Assembly: GCF_011386835.1 (NCBI RefSeq)
Contig: NC_088792.1
Span: 38,492,882-38,556,881, forward strand
Direction of reading: 5' to 3'
Length of the DNA stretch: 64,000 nucleotides
Origin: Chrysemys picta bellii
Taxonomy: Eukaryota > Chordata > Testudines > Emydidae
In this document: piece after piece, positions 23,935 to 34,325 of the stretch
How the letters are laid out: each line of letters starts with the position of its first letter
How positions within the stretch are numbered: the first letter of the stretch is position 1
Program-made: the position numbers and the translations under genes
Notes under the pieces: model-generated
Database searches by the model: none
Told to the model about the DNA's origin: nothing
What the model saw: the letters and a program-made list of their open reading frames with translations, nothing else

Positions 23935-24300
23935 GTATCAGCCCCCTTGCCCAGTCAGTCCCAGTTCCCCAGTCTTGGCTCCTCACCAGCTCTATCTCCC
24001 ACTCCCCACCCCCACTGGTTCCCAGTCTCAGGCTCCATCCCTAGGCTCCTCATTCAATCTCGGTCACCCTCAATCTCGGTCACCCCCCTTCCCCTCCTTG
24101 GCTCCTTGTCCAAGTGTCTTTGGCCAGCCAGTCCCAGTTCTGTTCCTGCACCCCAGCTCTCTGCCAGGTCTGTCTCCCTTCCCCACTGATTCCCATTCTC
24201 ACTTTCTTCTTTCCCCTTTACCAGTTCTAGTTTCATCTGGCTCCTTGTCCCAATAGACTCCTTTCTCTCCTCTCAATCCAGCTTTTGTCCCCTCCGCATT
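23935..24300. repeat. Pyrimidine-rich degenerate repeat
   Basis: Imperfect repeats of phrases such as CAGTCCCAGTTCCCCAGTC, GGCTCCTCACCAGCTCT and CAATCTCGGTCACCC make a strand-asymmetric C/T tract. Open frames of 80-93 codons across it are low-complexity Ser/Pro/Leu artefacts. Confidence 0.45.
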
Positions 24301-24689
24301 AAATAGAGAGCTTCTTTCTTCACCCTTCCTGGGTGCCAGCAGGAAGATGTCACTGAGAGCACAGAAAAGAAAGCCTCCCTGCTCTCCATTCTGGTGCGCA
24401 GCCTAAGGCAGACAAGAGAAGCCATTTGAGGAAAAGTCTGGCTTTATCTGTGTAGACCTGTGCTGGAAAGGGCATGCTCAGTCACTCTGTGGGGATGGTG
24501 CATGCACAGTCTGGTCAACACTAGGAGTTGGAAGAGGTTTGAGGATGCTCAGTGTATACAGGCTCCTAAGAGGTTTTAGATGCTAAAATTGAAGACTCCA
24601 CTTTTGTGCACTGAGATTTTTCAAAGGGTTATGACTTGGCCAAATTTGGATTTTCACAAGAGGACAAAAGGCATTGCTGGGTATGAAAT

Positions 24690-25650
24690 GTTATATTGTT
24701 CATGGTTATTAAGTTACATGTGTGCATTAGACCCAATAATCAGTTTGAAGGATATTGCAGCAATCCAAGATGGAGTCTGAACTGTCATCTTGTGACTCCA
24801 TTTTGTGACCCCTGTATGCCCTGTCAGCTTAGCCTGGATGTAACTGGATTGAACTGTTTTTTCCCGGCACTGGGCTATCCCCAAGAGTCTACTACCTCGG
24901 ACTGTTTCCTGCCTTTCCCGAGATCATACCATGTTTTCCCCCCACAAACTCTATAAAAGGACTGTAATCACAGCCTCGTGGTACAATCCATCTCCGTGAC
25001 TGTGCGTGTATGGCTCAGGTCTTCGTGGCACCAGTGCATCACTGAAGAATACCATTCACTCCTGAGGTGAGAAAAAAGAAGAAGACGCATTCCACCTTAT
25101 CTGCTCCTGGGAATGTCAACAACCAGAGGGTTCTCTGTCCGTTTCTTCCATCCCAACTGTCATTGAGGGACTCTCCAGTGCTCCTCCTCTATGGGTTCCA
25201 ATTACCCACGGAGTGTAGGTCCTGGACTTCACCACTGCCACGGAAGTTTACATTTTCAATTGCCAGGGTGGGTTCTGTATTTTGGGCCTGAGTTTTATGC
25301 TCATAGGGAGAGCTGCTGTGTCACTGGTTTTGTGTTGTTTCTATAGTTATTGCTCATTCACATTTATCCCTTCCCTTATCTGTAATTTATCCCTTAATAC
25401 ACTGTTGTTCAACCCTTATTTCTTTGTCAGTTTTTATTTATTGCACACCACACAAGGGAAGAGGGGAGGAGATTTGCACCAGTCCAGATACGGCAGAGGG
25501 CGGGTCTGCTCTTCTGAGAAAAAGGGGCTCGTTTATATTCTGTTACCTACCCCCATTATACAATTAGAGTTATCTTGGCTCCCCTTTGAGATAACAGCAT
25601 ATCCTGGACACAAAGACCACCCACCAATTTCAAGTCCCGTTGCCAAAGCA
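24690..25650 (+). mobile_element. Probable LTR of an ERV/gypsy-like element
   Basis: A clear TATA box, CTATAAAAGGACTG (24950-24963), lies after a CCATTTTGTGACC-containing U3-like region, and is followed by a long transcribed-like stretch with no coding domain. Candidate ends are TG at 24690 and CA at 25650, but I could not confirm a TSD. The 126-codon frame at 25282-25662 has no recognisable domain. Confidence 0.45.
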
Positions 25651-25658
25651 TGGGGTGG

Positions 25659-25870
25659 TTAGAGCTGTTCAAAGAAAAGGTCCCCAGAATTTTTTAACAT
25701 GGACAAAACAATGTATTTTTTCACTAGCTTTTTGTTCTCGCAAAAAGCAAAACTGGTTTGATTGAAATAAAAAAAAACAAAAATCAGTCTGAGCACACAC
25801 TTGGTATGGAAAATTTCAGCTCAAACAAGTAAAGTTTAGCAAAGGTACAAGCTATTGAAAATAGGATCTG
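25659..25870. mobile_element. MITE-like element fragment (AGAGCTG terminus)
   Basis: TTAGAGCTGTTCAAAGAAAAGG begins directly after the LTR candidate and resembles the inverted terminus of the element at 29398-29966 (AGAGCTGGTTGGAAATTTT). The rest is A-rich and the right end is not found. Confidence 0.35.
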
Positions 25871-26064
25871 TATAATGAGAGGTGTCATGCAGCCTTAATA
25901 AGCAGTCCTATCAGTCCTGCCTATAATCAAGGAGACAATAGAAGCCCCAAAAATAGTAGGGACTGTACTCGTGAGTGGTTAAAGACGTATATGAATTTTA
26001 GTTGTTTTGTTATGTAAGATCATTTGCTGTTTGGAGACCTCTTCAGTACCTAATATCAACATTG

Positions 26065-26571
26065 GGTATGTCTTCACTGCAGAGTTATCTACCCTCGATT
26101 TACTCATCTCAAGTTAGCCTAGTTCAAGTGAGAGTGGCCACATAAGTGAGAAATAAGTTGCTATGTCCACACTGGCACTCTGCTTACTCATGTGTGGCAA
26201 CGAGCCTTCTGGGGATATATCCCATGGTTCTTAAAGTCACAGTAAGTTGAGCCCGTATATGAATTCTTTCCCAGTAAACTGTGAGAGAACTTGTCTGTCC
26301 TTTCTGAGCACACAGTGGGGACCTGTGAGAAGGCACTGGAGGACTAGCAGCACTTGAGTGCCACTAGCCTGCATCCACACTACAAAGTGGTTGTGCTAGT
26401 AACTGGTGAGTTTGCTTAGTTGATTTTTAATCTTTATCCTGTCTCAAACCAGCCAACTCAAATGAAAAGTACCACCACATTCAAAGTAAAGGTATTTGTG
26501 TGTGAATCAGACTCTGATAAGTGGCAACACTTGAGTTATAGCTCAAGTTAACTTTGTAGGAAAGGCAAGCC
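26065..26571. mobile_element. Nonautonomous DNA element with inverted termini
   Basis: The left end, GGGTATGTCTTCACTGCAGAG, and the reverse complement of the right end, GGGCTTGCCTTTCCTACAAAG, align over about 25 bases including the following TTA. Interior palindromic traces and lack of coding capacity suggest a decayed MITE. No exact TSD was seen. Confidence 0.5.
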
Positions 26572-26903
26572 CTCTGAGACTGAGGTCCAAATTTATCTGT
26601 GGTGAAGGTGGGGCCCAATTTCAGTTGAATCAGTAGAGTGGTGCCTGCTTACACAAAGGATGAATTTGGACCAGAGTGACTCTTAATTTTGAATTTCCCT
26701 GCTTTTATTAATTAATTAATATTGACCTCATTGCAATCATACAGGGTTATTTTCAGTAGGACTGTTGTGCTTCTTCCAGCAAGATTGTAATATCCCATTA
26801 GATTTCATATGCTTTCAATAGAAGTCTGATCATGTTTCCAGTCAGACCATAATGGATTATCTACATAATACAGTAATTGTTATGGCGTATTGCATCATGT
26901 GTA
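26572..26903. other. Unannotated stretch
   Basis: No coding or repeat signal apart from a short TTAATTAATTAAT tract near 26707. Confidence 0.45.
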
Positions 26904-26925
26904 TTTATTTATTTATTTATTTAGT
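26901..26925. repeat. (TTTA)n tract, 3' tail of the LINE
   Basis: Five to six TTTA units adjoin the C-terminal end of the minus-strand LINE, as expected for the simple-repeat tail of a non-LTR element. Confidence 0.6.
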
Positions 26926-28810
26926 GTGTGCATAGTTGTCTAGCCAAGTGATGGCATCTTCAGTGGCATGATGCAGTTGTTCTAGGCCACCGCTGAACCT
27001 AGTCAGCAGGCATTCATCGACAACATTCACCTGTGTTGCGCTGCAGCTGCACAAAGGGCTGTCATGAAGGCCCCAGCGATACTGGTTGGCTGCACAGAGA
27101 CCTTGCCCAGTCCGGAGCCTTTTCAACAGGGACCATGGCGACGGGGCAGGTCAAAACCATGCGGGCAAATTGTGGGGTCGGTGATGAGGGACTGGTTGGG
27201 GATTATAACAGATATCCATTCCTCTCGCCAGAGTGTTTCTGGCCTAACATCCTGGCGTGGTGGATGAGACCATAATGGGCGATGTGACGGCAAACATGCA
27301 GCTGGTGGTTTAAAAAGGTCATTGTGCAGCAGCAGGATTGAGTCGACACATACTTTCTCCAGTAACTTGCCAATGGCAACCTCTCATCTGATAGGAAAAG
27401 GAGCAATATTGCTCAGAACTGGAAGCCATGGGAGCAGACGCAGAGTGCCGGAGATGATACGCATGGTGGCATGTAACTGCGTATCCACCAGTTTCGTGTG
27501 TGACGATTGACTCCCAACTGGTGCGCAGTACTCCGCCACCGAATACAAGGTGACAAGAGCTGACGTCCGTAAAGTTGGAACACGAGCACCCCATGATGAA
27601 CCTGCCAGTTTGCTAAGAAAATTGTTGCACGTCTTAACTTTAGCTGCTGTCTTCTTCAGGTGGGCATGGTAACTCAATGTGCTGTCTAAGGTCACACCTA
27701 GATAGACTGGTTCTACTTCATGCTTCACCTTCTGACCATTCAGATAAACATTCAGTTCTCAGGTTACGCTGGAGTGATGAAGACGGAACAAACTGGAGAC
27801 TGTTTTTATGACGCTTGGCTGGAGGCGTCAAGATTTACAATAGTCAGCTAACTTTTTATCATGTCCCGGTTTAGAGTGGCATCAAGCTCATGAAACGTCC
27901 GGGCCTGGGTACCACTACAGATGTCGTCTGCATAAATGAAATTTCATGACTCCATTGTTGGCAGGTCATTGAAGTAAAGATTGAACAGGGTTGGAGAAAC
28001 CACAGAGCCCTGGGGTAACCCATTGCTCTGTCGTCTCCAAGCACTCGTCTTCTCCCCCATATGGACTCTGAACTGCCTATCATGGAGGAACAGTTCAACT
28101 ATGCTTGTAACCCAAGGTAGCAGAACCCATAATACCTTCATGAGCAAGCCAGTGTGCCATACTGTATTGTACACCACTGTTAGATCGATGAAAATAGCGC
28201 TTGTTTTCAAGTTTCTTTTGAAGCCATTTTCAACAAATGTGGTCAGCGTGAGTACTTGGTCGCATGTGCTAAGGTCTCAGAGAAGGCCGGCTTGGTCAGG
28301 GCTCAAAATTCTCTCCCCGTCGGGTAATATGCGGTGTAAAACCAAGCGCTCCAGTGCCTTGAAGCACACCGACAATAATGATATGGGACGATAGCTTGAT
28401 ACTTGACTTGGGACCTTTCCAGGGTTTAGGAGGCCAATGACTAGGGTGGCCATATAGCAACTGTGAAAACATGGGACAAGGGGTGGGAGGTAATAGGTGC
28501 CTATATAAGAAAAATTCTCCAAAAACGGGACTGTCCCTTTGAAAACGGGACATCTAGTCATCCTACCAATGACTTTTGCAGTGCGCCATATCTTCAGTAA
28601 CCTACCTTCACTGATGACCCTGGTGAAGAATTTCACAAGCCAAAGCTGAGCCCAGGGGCCAAGATTTTTCAGGAATTCTGGAGATATGTTGTCATAGTCC
28701 ACAGCTGTTTCACACTTGATGCTACCCAGTGTCTGTTCCAGCTCTGTTACAGTGAATGGGGGCAATGGATCAGCATCTTCGTCATGCCACCTGCCAGTAC
28801 CTGACAGCAA
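26904..28810 (-). mobile_element. Jockey-type non-LTR retrotransposon, RT to 3' end, inactive
   Basis: The minus strand encodes most of a LINE reverse transcriptase in order: an N-terminal RT part with VDYDNISPEFLKNLGPWAQ (about 28700), PISLLSVCFKALERLVLHR (about 28380), motif A-like IFIDLTVVYNTVWHTG (28140-28190), GLPQGSVVSPTLFNLYFNDLP (about 27970-28030), the catalytic YADDIC (27918-27935), YLGVTLDSTLSYHAHLKKT (27640-27710), and a C-terminal segment reaching 26930. It ends in a (TTTA)n tract at 26904-26925, read as a (TAAA)n tail on its own strand. Stops and frameshifts separate the pieces. The order and wording of motifs fit jockey-superfamily elements rather than CR1. The 5' part beyond 28810 is found in reverse orientation. 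Confidence 0.85.
28442..28565. mobile_element. hAT MITE, 124 bp, with perfect 8-bp target duplication
   Basis: CCAATGAC occurs at 28434-28441 and again at 28566-28573, exactly flanking a 124-base element with inverted ends TAGGGTGGCC and, on the minus strand, TAGGATGACTAG. The interior (ACGGGACTGTCCCTTTG) is a small palindrome typical of an abundant reptile hAT MITE. It is inserted in the RT region of the jockey-type LINE. Element plus duplication is 132 bases, a multiple of three, so the RT frame stays open across it. Confidence 0.9.
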
Positions 28811-29090
28811 TCAGGGAAGCTAATGATCTACCCAGCAAGCCGAATTCGACGAGCACTACATCAACGAATCCCGCACTGTCGTCACTGACAACTCCAACCT
28901 GCAGCCCGGTGACTTCTATGTCGTTAGTTCAGCTCTACACATGTTACAACTCAACGTGGAGGGTTTGTCGGCTGCTAAGTGTGATTTACTCGGCGTTCTT
29001 GCTCATCAACAAACTATCAACATCATTTGCTTGCAAGAGACATGCGTGGCAACTGCTGAAGCCAGGCATTACACTATGTGTAATTAGGGA
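28811..29090 (+). mobile_element. Inverted 5' part of the jockey-type LINE (endonuclease start)
   Basis: On the plus strand, opposite to the adjoining RT, the frame from 28944 reads LQLNVEGLSAAKCDLLGVLA and then INIICLQETCVATAEARHYT, ending at a stop near 29084. The IICLQET motif is the start of the apurinic-type endonuclease domain of LINEs. Sequence before it (28830-28940) is Thr/Ser/Pro-rich, as in the N-terminal leader of such elements. The exact inversion junction lies between about 28800 and 28900 and is not resolved by eye. Confidence 0.75.
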
Positions 29091-29397
29091 GTGTTTAGTC
29101 TGCATAATAAAATTCCTTATGTAAAGTTGTTACCATCCATTCCCAAAAGCTGCTTTTCTAAATTACATGTCTTCGCTAGTCTGCCCTATAGATTTAGGGA
29201 TGGAAAATAGCATTTTTAGAAAAGCCCCTGTAAAGTTCAGGATTGCCAAAAAGGGGATAGACCTAAATTCTTTTTTTTTCATTCTGTATTCAAATATGGA
29301 CCAACTGGTTTAAATAAATAAATAAATTAGCATACAGATTTGCATATTGTATTCCAATTTTCACCCTGGATCAGATTTTTTACAACCATATTATAAG
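29091..29397. other. Unannotated AT-rich stretch
   Basis: Only a short TAAATAAATAAATAAAT tract near 29311 is notable. Confidence 0.45.
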
Positions 29398-29966
29398 TAG
29401 AGCTCCTGAAATGTGGGATTTCCAGTTCACAGGAATTTTTGCTTTTTGGAAATTTGGTTTCATTCTCAATCAGAACAAGACCAAATGATTTCAAAAATTT
29501 CCTGTGAACCAGAAATCCTGAAAAAATGTTTCAGAAATACCGATACATAGTGTTTCTGAAATGAAATCTGCTCCCCAGTACCCCAACAGCTGCTGAATGA
29601 AATTGACATTCTTGTCCTGACAGCCCTGAGAGCCAGCTGGCCTGGAAGTCTGGAAGCCATGGAGTCCACAGCCCAGGCCAATCCAGAGGATGGGGTTGCC
29701 CTGGAGGCACAGACCCAGGGAGCCTGGCCAAGGGCTTTCAGGACCCCAGCTCCATGGCAGGGAGCCTGGAAGCCCTGGCATGGCTGGCTGGAGATCTAGA
29801 CTTCCCAGCAACCCCATGAGCTGGCAGATTTCCCTTACAAACCTGCCTTTTGATTCGCTAAAAGTTCACTGAAGCAAGATGTTGAAGCGCAGAACCCAAA
29901 ATCTTTAGTGGAAACATTTTCTGGCCAAACTCTATTTCAACAAAAAATTTCCAACCAGCTCTGATT
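29398..29966. mobile_element. MITE-like DNA element (AGAGCTSST termini)
   Basis: The left end AGAGCTCCTGAAATGTGGG and, in inverted form, the right end AGAGCTGGTTGGAAATTTTTTG share the AGAGCT terminus and GAAAT-rich subterminal repeats. Interior GC-rich filler gives spurious frames on both strands. An exact TSD was not seen. Confidence 0.45.
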
Positions 29967-31184
29967 AAAAGGCCTTATCTTCCCATTTCTCCTTCCTCCT
30001 CCCTTTGGGAGGATGCCAAGCTGGGATACAGACAGCCTGTTCACAGACCCCAGACCCCATGCATAGGAGTTTCATGCACTATAGCGTGTGATGGGGGTGT
30101 TTGGGAATGGACCATGACATGGATGGTGCATCTCTGTGACTATCTTTCTCTACTGGCCCAATCCTCTCATGCCCTACATAGTGGGAGAAATTCACCTCTT
30201 AGCAGATGGCAAAGCCAAAGCCCATATGCCATTGAAGAATAATTTCAGTCCTCAAAGTAAGGTTTAATTCGGAGGTGTAAATAGTTTATAGATTTTTGAA
30301 CTGGCCATCTGTACAGGAGTGAATTTCACTTATGGTGCAAGAAGAGAGGGAACAGAAGCTATGGGAACTAGTGCAGTCCAGTGGCTCTACTGCCAAACTG
30401 GGACCTGATGAATGGGAGAAATGTTTGTCCTCAAGACCTGGCATGACTCCCATACACACAGGCATTTATTTGTCCTGTATGCAGGGGATAGTCAGAAAAG
30501 AAACGCTAGAAAGAAAAATATTATTCTTGATATTTGTGAAGATTTCTGTGTGGTTGTTCATAATTCTCTATATTTTTACCATAATTGTTTTGATTATTTT
30601 TTGTGACTTCCCTTTCCAGTGGAGCCTTCTTGAGTTTAAGATCAGTCAAGGGTGTAGAGAGTTAACTATTAGTGAAAAAAAAATTATATTCCATCATGGT
30701 CATTGCTTATTGAATTTAGGTTAAAATCTGTCTACTAACATCCTGTTTTTTCAAAGAAACAAACAGAAAAGACCCAAGCTAAAAACCCAACTATAATTTT
30801 CAGTCTCTTACAGTTAGAGTACAATACAGCCATTTTGTGATATTATATTGCACTGAGAGTTGTTCCTTTAATGACTTAGAATGCCAAAATTGTCAGTGTA
30901 ATCTGGAATATTATTGTACACTAAAGGAAACTACATTACTTAAATTCTATGGTATTTTTTTCATTTTGGCATCCAAATAAAAAAACTCAGTAAATTAAGA
31001 AAAGCTGCATGTAGGCAGCAGAATGGATGTTTCATGTCATCTGTGAATCAATGTGTGTATTGTTTAACGTGTGATTCACGACAATTGAAGAATTTGACAA
31101 ATACAGGTGAAGTATGTGAGTGATAAGGTGAGCAATGTAGGCCCTATAGCAAATACAATAATACAAAATTTAAACAGCCTTGAT
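29967..31184. other. Unannotated stretch
   Basis: A 130-codon plus-strand frame (30332-30724) has a hydrophobic run near codons 80-105, but no recognisable domain, promoter or splice context. I treat it as chance. Confidence 0.4.
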
Positions 31185-31345
31185 GAAACTTCCATTTTTT
31201 TGTCCATAGAAATGTCAAAGCTTGAATGCATATGTAGGATTTATTTAATAAGACATTGCACAGGTGACTTTAATTCTGCCATTTCCTAACTTTTGCATAC
31301 TTGTGTTTGCAGCCTTAGTCATGTTCTTTTAATTTAATTTTGTGT
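31185..31345 (+). repeat. Interspersed repeat B, degenerate plus copy
   Basis: GACTTTAATTCTGCCATTTCCTAACTTTTG and TTGCAGCCTTAG align with 34225-34300, allowing several changes. Confidence 0.4.
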
Positions 31346-31357
31346 GTAAATACGTAT

Positions 31358-32017
31358 TGTGACAAAGTTCCTCCTCTATCTTGGTGGGTCCTGCGCTTAT
31401 TGGCGGATTTTCTTGCCTCAGAGATTCACCATGTGGGTTGGGGAACAGCCCAGAGACCTTCCCCTCTGGAAGAACCCACAGTCCAGGTCAACTGGGAGGT
31501 TTGGGGGGAACCCGGGCCGGCACTCAACTCCAGGTTCCAGCCCAGGGCCCTGTGGACTGCAGCTGTCTATAGTGCCTCCTGTAACAGCTACATGACAGCT
31601 ACAACTCCCTGGGCTACTTCCCCACGGCCTCCTCCAAACACCTTCCTTATTCTAACCACAGGACCTTCCTCCTGGTGTCTGATAACACTTGTGCTCCTCA
31701 GTCCTCCAGCAGCACACCCACACCCTCTCAACTCCTTGCACCTCTTGCTCCCAGTTCCTCACACTCACACCACAAACTGAAGTGAGCTCCTTTTAAAACC
31801 CAGGTGCCCTGATTAGCCTGCCTCAATTGATTCTAGCAGCTTCTTCTTAATTGGCTCCAGGTGTCCTAATTAGCCTGCCTGCCTTAACTGGTTCTAGCAG
31901 GTTCCTGATTACTCTAGTGCAGCCTCTGCTCTGGTCACTCAGGGAACAGAAAACTACTCATCCAGTATATTTGCCCTCTATCAGACTCCTATACCCCACT
32001 GGTCTGGGTCTGTCACA
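31358..32017 (-). mobile_element. Solo LTR, 660 bp, with GTAT target duplication
   Basis: The block starts TGTGACAAAG and ends GTCTGTCACA, so its termini are inverted (TGTGACA/TGTCACA) and of TG...CA type. GTAT stands immediately before (31354-31357) and after (32018-32021). On the minus strand a TTTTAAAA promoter-like box (31791-31798) is followed by AGCTCACTTCAG, giving minus orientation. No gag/pol/env is present, so it is a recombined solo LTR of a gypsy- or ERV-like element. The 146-codon frame on its plus strand is not a gene. Confidence 0.8.
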
Positions 32018-32021
32018 GTAT

Positions 32022-34189
32022 ATATATTGCAGTTTATTTGTTGTACTGTGCAGTTTATATATACATTAAACTCACCATTTCCTTGCTGTCCCTGTTAGCT
32101 CCATTGGTAAGGAACTGAAATGGAAAGGAATCTTGCTCTGAGTGCTTAGAGAGCAGGACTCATTAATCTCTGGCCTCCACAAGCTCACAAGAGTAGATGT
32201 GTGTGTTTGTAGTTTCCAGTTTAGGAGCTAGGATTTTAACAGTTGCTGTCCTTGTTTTGGAGAATTATAATTTAAACCCCAAAAATATTTTTTAGGATAT
32301 GTATGAAACACTATGGGACATATTATATCATCTTATATTATAAAATGTATTATTAGCTCAAGTCTATCAAATGGCAGCAATTTGAATGTCTGAGATTTCA
32401 AAAATGGTGAGTGCGATATGAAATACTATATTGAAACACACTGCAAATTCCATCATCATCATCAGGCGATAATGAATAATAATAAAAATAGCATCTACAT
32501 GGCACATTATATTAGCAAAGATCTAAAGAAATCTTAATTAAGTCTCACAAGAGTCCTTTGAGGTATGTTGTTAAACATATTTTCTTCATTTTACAATTGG
32601 GGAAGTTAAGCCCAAATTTAGACTTGGATGTCTAAAATTTGGCATTTGAATCCACAATTAGACCTAAATCTCTGGTTTAAATTTCAAAGTTCCACCAAAG
32701 CCAATGTGAGTTATGGTTGCTCCACAGCTGTGAAAATTAGGTGAGTTATTTAGGTGCCAATTCAGCAAGTGACTGGCAAATGTAGGAATACAATTTGGGA
32801 GTTCTTGTCTCCAGTAGTATGCCCAATACTGCCTTCCATGGAGATACTCCCAAAAACTGTTTTCTAATCCCAAATGAGTAAGTCTCCCAAATTCCCTTTA
32901 ACTGAGTGAAACTTGGCAGGTCTATGATAGAATCAAAAGGAAGTACATATTGCACAGGGACAGTACTTTGATCAATGAAGGAGTGGAATTTGAAATACCA
33001 TTACTTCTAAAAACAGCATAGCTAAGCTTTCCACCATTTTGTTTCACTTACTGCACAAAAGAGAAACAAAATGGAGACAGAAGAGAAAACAGCTGGATGC
33101 CATTCACTCATTCTCCAGCTGTAAATTCCTCTTTTTCCAAAATATTTTTTATGCTTCTTCCCTTTCCTTTAAACAAACATTTTGGCAACTTGTTAGAAAA
33201 AATGAAAACAGGAAGTAGGAAAATAGTTTATGAAGAGTTCTTTTACTTGAAAAATATTAGTTTATAGTAATTCAAATACAAACTGTAATAACTCCAAATA
33301 AAATATTGTAAAATGTGACTCCCAGGGCATTTCATGGTGATTAAATGTCTTCTGGCTAAGGCAACTTGGGCACTTCTGGAGAATTTACACCTGACCAGTC
33401 TGATTTATTCAATTAGGGCTAGATCATTCCTTTAAGGCGCAGTCCATAGTCAGTAGGCTTGCCACTTGTCCTAAATTTTATGGGACAACCCCTAATTTCA
33501 GAAGACTATCACACTTTCCTCAGCTCTTACTCTGTCAAAATACTGATACATGTATAAGGGAGAGTGAGACAGAGACCTACAAAATGCCCTGTTCCTAGGG
33601 AAAGGTGTACATAGCTGGAATCCAGGAGACCATGATTTCAAATCTCACCTCTTCCACTGGCTGCTGTTAATATTTCTATACATTTCATAACTCTTATCAA
33701 GGAGGAAGACTTTGTAACCTGGTTGGCCTCTAGGTCATACTGGAATATAAATGTTGAATTTTTTTTCTATCAGGTAAGTGTTGCCTTATCTATAAAATGG
33801 GGAGAGTAACACAAGATCACTTCTGGCAGAGCTGGGAATAAAACCCAGGTCTCTTAACACAGTAGAGTCAAGTGTCAGCCATGTAGCCTTTCAGAAAGGA
33901 TCTGCCATATCTATGTGCTTGGCTATCCTGTCAGTAATTAGTAGACTATACACACTGCCCAAAACCAGCAATCCTAATTCCCAGAATTCTACTTCAAACA
34001 GCTGTATAAGCCCCCCTGGCAGAGATTGTGTCACACGACTGCTAATAGCTGCTCAACATAGAGTATAGCAGCATATTTCTCCTACTCTATTACCCCTTTA
34101 GCTCAAGTGACAGTTAGCCGTGCTATGGATCTAAAGGCTCTAGATATAAACCCTGCTGAGGATCTCTATTGGTAAAAATCATATGTGAT
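32022..34189. other. Unannotated AT-rich stretch
   Basis: Short TCATCATCATCATCA-like run at 32453. No coding or repeat family that I can support. Confidence 0.45.
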
Positions 34190-34325
34190 CATGTAATTAC
34201 AAATTGTACCATAATGCACATGTTCAAGGAGTTTACATTTTAATTTTAATTCTGGCATTTCCCTAACTCTTGAGTGCTTGACTTTGCAACCTTAACATTC
34301 CTTTAATGTAGGAGTTTTGTATTAA
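34190..34325 (+). repeat. Interspersed repeat B, plus copy
   Basis: TTAATTCTGGCATTTCCCTAAC, TTGAGTGCTTGACTTTGCAACC and TTAACATTCC form the reverse complement of 23760-23840. Confidence 0.55.

Noticed and set aside
30332..30724. 130-codon plus-strand frame with a hydrophobic run
   Set aside because: The hydrophobic run comes from a T-rich tract; no signal, splice or promoter context.
31340..31780. 146-codon plus-strand frame
   Set aside because: Lies inside the solo LTR, antisense to its promoter.
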